This document shows, one piece after another, positions 1 through 4,139 of a stretch of DNA of 5,073 nucleotides. The translations under genes were made by a program, and so were the position numbers. This stretch comes from UBA8522 sp035528895 (GTDB lineage: Bacteria; Acidobacteriota; Aminicenantia; Aminicenantales; UBA8522). Numbering within the stretch: position 1 is the first letter of the stretch; each line of letters begins with the position of its first letter. The DNA is taken from assembly GCA_035528895.1 (NCBI GenBank), contig DATKXS010000130.1, forward strand, positions 1 to 5,073. The letters run 5' to 3'. The notes under the pieces are model-generated. The model worked only from the letters and a program-made list of their open reading frames with translations. It ran no database searches and had not been told where the DNA came from.

Positions 1-200
1 CTGATCCAGCCGGCGCCTGTTTCGGCGAGCTGGGAGAGCGAGATGTCCGAGTCCGGCAGGGAATATAGGCCCGGCCACCAGCAGGCGTAGGAGATCCCGT
101 TCTGCTTTTCCTGGGCGGCGGATAACGTAGCCTGAGGGCCGGAACAGCACAGGGGCGATAGGATCAAGAGGACGAGCAGGAAGAGCGTCGGCTTTTTCAT
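1..200 (-). CDS. Exported protein, N-terminal part; probable TIM-barrel glycoside-hydrolase-like (partial)
   Basis: The reading frame starts with ATG at 200 and runs off the left edge after 66 codons, so only the N-terminus is visible. It begins MKKPTLFLLVLLILSPLCCS: a positive n-region, a leucine-rich hydrophobic core (residues 5-17) and two cysteines (18 and 19). This is an export signal, possibly a lipoprotein signal, but the residues before the cysteine do not fit a textbook lipobox, so the processing type is uncertain. After a short linker comes GISYACWWPGLYSLPDSD (residues 35-52) and then SLSQLAETGAGWI. This resembles the first strand and helix of TIM-barrel glycoside-hydrolase-like proteins that begin 'G[IV]SY..W....Y..PDSD.SL..LA.TGA.W[VI]'. 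That assignment comes from remembered family patterns and no catalytic residues are inside the window. A Shine-Dalgarno-like AAAGGG (213-208) precedes the ATG, and a promoter lies at 217-245. The product would act outside the cytoplasm. The coding frame is certain; the enzyme family is tentative. Confidence 0.7.
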   Translation of the reverse strand, partial: MKKPTLFLLVLLILSPLCCSGPQATLSAAQEKQNGISYACWWPGLYSLPDSDISLSQLAETGAGWI

Positions 201-216
201 CGAAACACCCTTTACT

Positions 217-245
217 CTTATATCTTTTTCCTTTGGCGCGGTCAA
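217..245 (-). promoter_or_regulatory. Sigma70-like promoter for the exported protein gene
   Basis: On the minus strand TTGACC (245-240) is followed by exactly 17 bases and then TATAAG (222-217), a near-consensus -35/-10 pair. The expected transcription start is about 209-212, only some 10 bases before the ATG at 200. That would place the AAAGGG ribosome site (213-208) at the extreme 5' end, so the message is nearly leaderless if this promoter is used. Confidence 0.6.
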
Positions 246-297
246 TTATCGCGTAGCTGCTTCATCTTTGCCCTGCGTGCCCTCCCATCAAGAGACT

Positions 298-320
298 GTG
301 TCGCAATGTCATTGCGACAC
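298..320. repeat. Perfect 10-bp-stem palindrome, interspersed-repeat-like
   Basis: GTGTCGCAAT (298-307) and ATTGCGACAC (311-320) are perfect reverse complements around a GTC loop. The hairpin can be extended outward with an imperfect stem: CCCTCCC (280-286) against GGGAGAGGG (331-339) with a bulged A. It contains TGTCATTGCGA (307-317), which recurs with one or two changes at both ends of the larger palindromic repeat at 836-971. It lacks a T-run on either side and lies upstream of both neighbouring genes, so it is not an obvious terminator. Confidence 0.7.
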
Positions 321-509
321 GGCCTCCAAAGGGAGAGGGTGTGAGAGAAGGTGGAGCCGGGGACTTGAGCATTTCCGGAGAAGAGGGTAGAATTGGGTTG
401 TTCGTTGCCTTGGATTTGAGACCGGCGATACGCTGTTTCGTCGGGACCGCATTTCTGGAGGACGGGGTGTGCGGATGAAAGCGTTTGTTCTGACCGGGGG
501 AGGGGTCTG

Positions 510-794
510 ATGCCCGGCGCCAAGGGCTGGGAGGTTTGCCTCTGTTCGGACTTCACGGATTACCAGGTCTGGTGCAAGAATTTCCGCTCCTTCCGCCGCG
601 CCCGCCGGTTCATGAGGAGGGAGCTCGGCGGCGGAAATTCCTTCTACTGCGCGACCATCTCCCACGATGAAAATTCCGCCTTCCGCGCCTACTACTGGAA
701 CGGCCGGGTCATCATCCCCTGGGACAAGCCCTGGGTGCTCTCGCGGCGGCAGGCCTACGAGCTCGAGGCCGACGGGAACGGCCACCCGAAATAG
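510..794 (+). CDS. Small orphan protein of unknown function, 94 aa
   Basis: I do not recognise this family. ATG at 510 is preceded by a purine-rich GGGGGAGGGG tract (496-505), a usable Shine-Dalgarno at close spacing. The frame stays open upstream to a TGA at 417-419 but offers no ATG. Third positions are strongly G/C, and the translation is compositionally normal for a folded soluble protein, unlike the overlapping minus-strand frame, which is repetitive in G, P, V and A. Visible features are CLC (residues 10-12), further cysteines at 22 and 47, a basic helix-like segment RSFRRARRFMRREL (26-39), and an aromatic C-terminal half with YYWNGRVIIPWDKPW (61-75). It has no signal peptide or membrane segment, so it is probably cytoplasmic. 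The basic stretch could contact nucleic acid, but that is speculation. It ends 260 bases before the DAK2-DegV gene, separated from it by a palindromic repeat, so it is probably a separate transcription unit. Confidence 0.6.
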   Translation: MPGAKGWEVCLCSDFTDYQVWCKNFRSFRRARRFMRRELGGGNSFYCATISHDENSAFRAYYWNGRVIIPWDKPWVLSRRQAYELEADGNGHPK

Positions 795-835
795 GAGCCG
801 GCGGCTGTCTTGTTTCTATCTAAACTATAGAATTT

Positions 836-971
836 ATCCCAGAATTGCCGATAGAAAACTGTCTTTGCGAGCGAAGCGAAGCAATCTCAGTTTATTTCGA
901 TGAGATCGCCACGCACCCAATGGGTGCTCGCGATGACAGGGATAGGGTATTCCTAACGGCAATTTTGGGAT
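836..971. repeat. Nested palindromic interspersed repeat (MITE-like)
   Basis: There are three nested levels of inverted symmetry. The outer arms are ATCCCAGAATTGCCG (836-850) and CGGCAATTTTGGGAT (957-971), 14 of 15 paired. The core element has ends CTGTCTTTGCGAG (859-871) and CTCGCGATGACAG (927-939), 11 of 13 matching. Inside it are two further hairpins: GCAATCTCA (881-889) with TGAGATCGC (901-909), and GCACCC (913-918) with GGGTGC (922-927). The words TTGCGAGCGAAGCGAAGCAA and GAGATCGCC...GCTCGCGATGACA resemble a short palindromic repeat I recall from many bacterial genomes ('GTCATTGCGAGCGAAGCGAAGCAATCTC...'). GATAG flanks the core on both sides (850-854, 941-945) and could be a target duplication. 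The element lies between two plus-strand genes, with no transposase in the window. Confidence 0.75.
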
Positions 972-1054
972 TTATCGGGACAGTAGAATAATTTTGACAT
1001 TTTGGATAAAATAAGGGAAACTGCCGGATACAAGCGAAGAGGCGAGAACGAGCG

Positions 1055-2833
1055 ATGAAGATCCGTTATCTCAACAGCCGGCGGCTGTACTACGCCTTCC
1101 TGGCCGGCGGCAACGCCGTCATCCAGGACAAGGACTACCTGAACAGGATCAACGTCTTTCCCGTGCCCGACGCGGATACGGGGACGAACCTGGCCGCGAC
1201 CATGCGTTCGATCGCCGAGACGGCCGTGGTCGGCAAATCCTTGAAGGGGACTTTCCGGTCGATCGCCGACGCCGCATTGACCGGGGCCCGGGGGAATTCC
1301 GGCCTCATCTTCGCCCAATTTCTGCACAGCCTGAGCAACGAAGTCCATCAGGATCAGTATCTCACCGCCAAGGCCTTTGCCGAGATGGTCCGCCGGGGGG
1401 TGCAGGCGGCCCACCAGGTGATCCTCCATCCCGTCGAGGGGACGATGCTGACGGTCATGCGGGAGTGGGCCGACGCCGTCCACCGGAAAGCCGCCAAGAC
1501 GGCCGATTTCGTGGAACTGCTCCACGATTCGCTCCTGGAAGCCAAGCGCTCGCTGATGGAAACGCCCAAGAAGCTCCAGGTCCTGGCCAAGGCCGGTGTG
1601 GTCGACGCCGGAGCGAAAGGGTTCGTTGACTTCATCGAGGGCGTCTGGCATTTCATCCGCGCCGGCCGGCTGAGATACATTGCCGAGACCGCCGCCCCAT
1701 CACCGGAACTCCCCCAGAAAATCCATTCTTTTAAAAACGAAATCACCTATCGCTACTGCACCGAAGCCCTCCTCGAAGGCAGTAACATGGACCTGGCAAA
1801 GGTCCGCAACCTCGTCCAGTCCTTCGGCGACTCGGCCATCGTGGCCGGCTCGGAAGAGAAGCTCCGCTTCCATGTCCACACCAGCGCGCCGGCCGACCTC
1901 TTCTTCCAACTCAAGGATATCGGCTCGACCGTCCAGATCAAGGTCGACGACATGCGCAAGCAGTACGAGGCCAGCTACGACCGCCGGTTGCCGATCGCCC
2001 TGGTCACGGATTCCGCCTGCGACCTGCCCCAGGGATTCATCGACGAGCACCAGATCCAGGTCATCCCCTTCAACCTGTCCTTCGGCAGCTCGCAGTTCCT
2101 CGATAAGCTGACCATCACTCCGGCGCAGTTCTATGCTCTCCTCAAGACCCGGCGCGAGCATCCGCAGACCTCCCAGGCGCCGGTCGCCACAATGCAAAAC
2201 CTTTTCTCCTTCCTCTCGACTTTTTACGATTCCATCCTCGTTTTCAACATCTCAGGCGGTTTGAGCGGTGCCCTTTCCTTCAGCCGCCAGGCGGCCGATA
2301 AGGTCACGGACAAGAAGATCACGGTCATCGACACCAAGACGCTGTCGGCCGCGCAGGGTCTGATCGTCATGCGGGCCGCCGAGGCCTTGAGCCGGGGCGC
2401 GACGCATGACGAGATTGTCCGGCTCTCCGAGGAATGGATCGCCAAGACACGGGTCCTGGTGGACATCGCCACGCTCAAGTACCTGGTGCGCGGAGGCAGG
2501 ATCAGCCCGATGAAAGGCCTGGTCGCCCGACTTCTCCACCTCAAGCCCATCATCACGATAGACGAGAACGGGAAGGGCCTTCCCTTTGGGAAATCATTCG
2601 GCCGCAAGGGCAACATGAAGAAGATCCTGGCGATGATCGCGGAGATGGCCGCCCAAGGAAAGATCTGGCGCTATGCCATCGTCCACGCTCAGAATCCCGT
2701 ACGCGCTCATGTGTATTCCCAGAGGCTGGAGGCCATGCTCGGCCGGCCGCCGGCTTATGTCATGGATGTCTCGCCGGTGGTGGGAGCGCACAACGGCATC
2801 GGTGTGGTGGGCGTCGCCCTGATGCACGAATAG
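1055..2833 (+). CDS. DAK2-DegV fusion: probable single-chain fatty acid kinase / fatty-acid-binding protein (FakA-FakB-like)
   Basis: This 592-aa protein joins two proteins that are usually separate. Residues ~8-205 form a DhaL/DAK2 kinase domain: the Mg-ATP motif FPVPDADTGTN (35-45; D39, D41), GARGNSG (77-83), HPVEGTMLTVMRE (125-137) and GVVDAGAKG (181-189). Residues ~228-302 match the FakA middle domain, with YCTE (C235) and HVH (H273, H275), which in S. aureus FakA form a metal site. Residues ~312-592 form a DegV/EDD domain: VTDSACDLP (317-325), TSQAP (372-376), ISGGLSG (399-405), YLVRGGRIS (476-484) and the C-terminal VVGAHNGIG (575-583; H579). In the known system FakB holds a fatty acid while FakA phosphorylates its carboxylate for phospholipid synthesis; here both parts could act in cis in the cytoplasm. 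The FakA C-terminal domain appears to be replaced by DegV. The ATG at 1055 has only a weak AGAGGCGAG site upstream. DUF1295 follows after 19 bases. Substrate is inferred from family. Confidence 0.92.
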   Translation: MKIRYLNSRRLYYAFLAGGNAVIQDKDYLNRINVFPVPDADTGTNLAATMRSIAETAVVGKSLKGTFRSIADAALTGARGNSGLIFAQFLHSLSNEVHQDQYLTAKAFAEMVRRGVQAAHQVILHPVEGTMLTVMREWADAVHRKAAKTADFVELLHDSLLEAKRSLMETPKKLQVLAKAGVVDAGAKGFVDFIEGVWHFIRAGRLRYIAETAAPSPELPQKIHSFKNEITYRYCTEALLEGSNMDLAKVRNLVQSFGDSAIVAGSEEKLRFHVHTSAPADLFFQLKDIGSTVQIKVDDMRKQYEASYDRRLPIALVTDSACDLPQGFIDEHQIQVIPFNLSFGSSQFLDKLTITPAQFYALLKTRREHPQTSQAPVATMQNLFSFLSTFYDSILVFNISGGLSGALSFSRQAADKVTDKKITVIDTKTLSAAQGLIVMRAAEALSRGATHDEIVRLSEEWIAKTRVLVDIATLKYLVRGGRISPMKGLVARLLHLKPIITIDENGKGLPFGKSFGRKGNMKKILAMIAEMAAQGKIWRYAIVHAQNPVRAHVYSQRLEAMLGRPPAYVMDVSPVVGAHNGIGVVGVALMHE

Positions 2834-2852
2834 GTCACGAGGGCGAGGAGAG

Positions 2853-3626
2853 ATGCTCTCCTATTTCGCCGCGGCAGCCCTTGCGGTCTTCGCCTATATG
2901 ACCGCCGTCTTCCTCATCGCCCTCCTCTTGAAGGACAACTCCATCGTCGATATCGCCTGGGGGCTTGGGTTCATCCTGGTCGCCTTGACGACGCTATTCT
3001 TGCGGCCGGGGTTCGAGGCGCGCCATGTTCTTATCACCGGCTTGGTGGTTGTCTGGGGCCTCCGCCTGGCGTCCCACATCTTCCTCCGGAACCGGGGCCG
3101 GGGAGAGGATTTCAGGTATGCCAAGTGGCGCCAGGATTGGGGGCGCTGGGTTGTCCCGAGAAGCTTTCTCCAGATCTTCATGCTCCAGGGCGTCTTCATG
3201 CTGATCATCGCGTCTCCGATCGTCCTGGTGAATCGATCAAGCGAGGAGGGACTCATCGTCCTCGACGGGCTGGGTGCTTTCCTCTGGCTCACCGGCTTTC
3301 TCTTCGAGGCCGTTGGGGATCATCAGCTCAAGAGGTTTAAACAGAAGCCGGAGAGCAAGGGAAAGATCATGACGTCCGGCCTGTGGAAGTATACGCGCCA
3401 TCCCAACTATTTCGGCGAGGCGGCGTTGTGGTGGGGGATCTTCTTGATCGCGCTTTCGGTGCGCGGAGGATGGGCAGCGGTCGTCAGCCCTCTGACCATC
3501 AGTTTCCTTCTCCTCAAGGTTTCGGGCGTTAGGATGCTCGAGAAAAAATACGCCGGCAACGAGGAGTTCGGTGCCTACGCCCGGCGGACATCCGCCTTTT
3601 TCCCATGGTTCCCCAAGAAAGGGTGA
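2853..3626 (+). CDS. DUF1295 / steroid 5-alpha-reductase-like integral membrane protein
   Basis: The 257-aa protein is a multi-pass inner-membrane protein. Hydrophobic segments lie near residues 3-26, 34-50, 58-77, 106-126, 136-153, 188-203 and 207-224. The family signature is in the C-terminal half: GDHQLKRFK (155-163), GLWKYTRHPNYFGE (176-189) followed by a tryptophan-rich WWG (193-195), and SGVRMLEKKYAGN (224-236) with a closing RRTSAFFPW (244-252). These are hallmarks of DUF1295 (PF06966), related to the C-terminal domain of steroid 5-alpha reductases and to isoprenylcysteine methyltransferases. Relatives use NADPH or S-adenosylmethionine on lipid-like substrates, but the reaction of DUF1295 members is not generally established, so I name no substrate. 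The length is normal for the family and the gene is complete. GAGGAG (2845-2850) sits just before the ATG. The 19-base gap after the DAK2-DegV gene suggests co-transcription and a shared role in lipid metabolism, which is inference. Confidence 0.9.
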   Translation: MLSYFAAAALAVFAYMTAVFLIALLLKDNSIVDIAWGLGFILVALTTLFLRPGFEARHVLITGLVVVWGLRLASHIFLRNRGRGEDFRYAKWRQDWGRWVVPRSFLQIFMLQGVFMLIIASPIVLVNRSSEEGLIVLDGLGAFLWLTGFLFEAVGDHQLKRFKQKPESKGKIMTSGLWKYTRHPNYFGEAALWWGIFLIALSVRGGWAAVVSPLTISFLLLKVSGVRMLEKKYAGNEEFGAYARRTSAFFPWFPKKG

Positions 3627-3691
3627 CCTAGGGCCCAACGAACGCTCTGCTCGAATTTGTCTGGGGGGCCGAAAAAAAATCAAAAAAATCC

Positions 3692-3720
3692 TTGACAAGC
3701 CAATCTACATGTCGTATTCA
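3692..3720 (+). promoter_or_regulatory. Sigma70-like promoter with upstream A-tracts, driving the spacer transcript
   Basis: TTGACA (3692-3697), a 17-base spacer and TATTCA (3715-3720) form a perfect -35 box with an acceptable -10 box. Two A-runs directly upstream (3672-3679 and 3682-3688) resemble an UP element. The expected start is about 3726-3728. No confident protein gene begins within 400 bases, so the promoter must drive either an RNA or a long leader of guaAB. Confidence 0.6.
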
Positions 3721-3726
3721 AGACTA

Positions 3727-3960
3727 CGAAAGCACAAGATATTGTGTTGATAAAAAGGGAGAGAGCGCTTCCGAAGACTTAGATCGGAGGTGACTGTGGC
3801 CGACTCATGGAATTGGAAAGAAGGAGGGCCAGGAGAGGAAGGAGAGGAATCCTTTTGTCCTGCTCCCTTTGTACACCCGGTTTCCGCCTTGGATGAGGCC
3901 CTCCTTCTTTTCTATTCCAGGCCTCACACTTGCCCTTGACGCATCTCCCATCTTAGTCTT
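3727..3960 (+). ncRNA. Candidate structured RNA: 5' hairpin plus long rod (6S-like in shape, unidentified)
   Basis: The region begins where the promoter at 3692-3720 predicts transcription to start. First comes a 7-bp hairpin, AGCACAA (3731-3737) with TTGTGTT (3742-3748), around a GATA loop. A rod follows: GATAA (3749-3753) with TTAGTC (3953-3958, G bulged); GGGAGA (3757-3762) with TCTCCC (3944-3949); GCG (3765-3767) with CGC (3940-3942); 3784-3801 with 3920-3939, which is imperfect and wobble-rich; then 3809-3830 with 3897-3918, where 22 positions give 20 Watson-Crick pairs, one G-U and one U-U. The left strand carries an unpaired bubble at 3768-3783. At least five G-U but only one A-C opposition support the plus strand as the RNA. 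A ~200-nt rod with an asymmetric bubble resembles 6S RNA in outline, but I recognise no 6S sequence signature and see no clear intrinsic terminator. The alternative is a folded guaAB leader. The boundaries are estimates from pairing by eye. Confidence 0.42.
3796..3939 (+). CDS. Possible 47-aa small ORF inside the structured region (doubtful)
   Basis: GTG at 3796 lies 5 bases after a perfect GGAGG (3786-3790, within GGAGGTGA), and the frame stays open to TGA at 3937-3939. The translation begins MADSWNWKEGGPGEEGEE and ends LLLFYSRPHTCP: acidic and glycine-rich first, hydrophobic and proline-containing later. I recognise no family. The same bases form the two arms of a long inverted repeat, which explains the purine-rich then pyrimidine-rich composition without any coding constraint. 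It could be a leader peptide whose translation competes with the fold, or a chance frame. The Shine-Dalgarno itself would be partly paired in the proposed rod. I include it because the ribosome site and spacing are ideal, not because the peptide is convincing. Confidence 0.22.
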   Translation: MADSWNWKEGGPGEEGEESFCPAPFVHPVSALDEALLLFYSRPHTCP

Positions 3961-4063
3961 CTCGCTATTCCGGTCAATCGCCCCTTCGGGTGGATTCCGG
4001 GATGAATTTCCGCCCGCCCGGCTCACCCCTTAGGGGGAGAAAAATCTCCGATTTCCCTTCCAC
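3959..4063. other. Non-coding spacer with small hairpins between RNA candidate and guaAB promoter
   Basis: No gene is evident. ATTCCGG occurs twice (3967-3973 and 3993-3999). Two adjacent short hairpins compete for the same bases: CCCC (4026-4029) with GGGG (4033-4036), and GGAGA (4036-4040) with TCTCC (4045-4049) around AAAA. Neither is followed by a proper T-run, so I do not call an intrinsic terminator, although a weak stop for the upstream transcript here cannot be excluded. Confidence 0.3.
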
Positions 4064-4093
4064 TTGTGAGCCGTTGTGAGGATGTGCTAATAT
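4064..4093 (+). promoter_or_regulatory. Probable guaAB promoter with direct repeat over the -35 box
   Basis: TTGTGA (4064-4069), 18 bases, then TAATAT (4088-4093) preceded by TGC (4085-4087) gives an extended -10 promoter with a moderate -35. The predicted start is near 4100, leaving a leader of about 40 bases. TTGTGAG occurs twice (4064-4070 and 4074-4080) exactly 10 bases apart, one helical turn, covering the -35 and spacer. This could be a tandem repressor half-site, though no regulator is known from the window. Confidence 0.5.
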
Positions 4094-4127
4094 TGACGAA
4101 ATTTCAGAATGAAAAAAAACACCAGAG

Positions 4128-4138
4128 AGGAGAGGTGA
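4128..4138 (+). promoter_or_regulatory. Ribosome binding site fixing the GTG start of guaAB
   Basis: AGGAG (4128-4132) ends 7 bases before GTG at 4140, ideal spacing. An overlapping AGGTGA (4133-4138) lies almost against the start and would be too close. No in-frame ATG occurs near the conserved N-terminus, and the protein begins with the short helix expected of stand-alone subunits, so GTG is the preferred start. Confidence 0.7.
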
Positions 4139-4139
4139 A

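Larger units (their letters stand above)
201..509. other. Intergenic region with a promoter and a hairpin; no gene seen
   Basis: This stretch separates the divergently read exported protein (minus) and the 94-aa ORF (plus). Open frames crossing it on the minus strand have low-complexity or arginine/proline-rich translations without a convincing start, and they overlap the better plus-strand ORF, so I treat them as non-coding. It contains the minus-strand promoter (217-245), the hairpin at 298-320, and a purine-rich tract (about 331-380). No convincing plus-strand promoter for the ORF at 510 could be identified. Confidence 0.5.

Noticed and set aside
309..785. 158-codon minus-strand open frame over the 94-aa plus-strand ORF
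   Set aside because: Its translation is dominated by G, P, V, A and E in the pattern produced by reading antisense to a GC-rich gene, with no domain. The plus-strand frame has normal composition, G/C-biased third positions and a ribosome site.
994..999. TTGACA as a -35 box for the DAK2-DegV gene
   Set aside because: The bases 17 downstream (1017-1022, GAAACT) are not a -10 box, and the AT-rich TAAAAT at 1007-1012 is only 7 bases away. I could not assemble a credible promoter.
953..1651. 232-codon minus-strand open frame antisense to the DAK2-DegV gene
   Set aside because: The plus strand here encodes unmistakable DAK2 motifs. The antisense product has no recognisable domain and starts inside another gene's spacer.
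3626..3690. Intrinsic terminator after the DUF1295 gene, or on the minus strand, from GGCCC...GGGCC and the A/T run
   Set aside because: On the plus strand the stem is followed by A, not T. On the minus strand the T-run precedes that stem, and the only upstream pairing (CTTGA with TCAAG) is weak. The A-tracts fit better as an UP element of the 3692 promoter.
3809..3918. MITE with 22-bp terminal inverted repeats in the spacer
   Set aside because: No matching target duplication flanks the arms (CTCAT on the left, AGGCC on the right), and pairing continues outward beyond them with G-U pairs, which suits an RNA fold better than transposon ends.
3727..3960. tmRNA, signal recognition particle RNA or RNase P RNA
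   Set aside because: No tRNA-like acceptor with CCA, no SRP tetraloop/asymmetric-loop motif and no RNase P conserved core words were seen.
3805..4026. 73-codon minus-strand open frame in the spacer
   Set aside because: It runs through the inverted-repeat arms, has a low-complexity serine/glycine/lysine-rich translation, no clear ribosome site and no recognisable family.
3960..4139. Purine (guanine) riboswitch in the guaAB leader
   Set aside because: The conserved purine-aptamer junction and loop sequences could not be found between either promoter and the GTG start.
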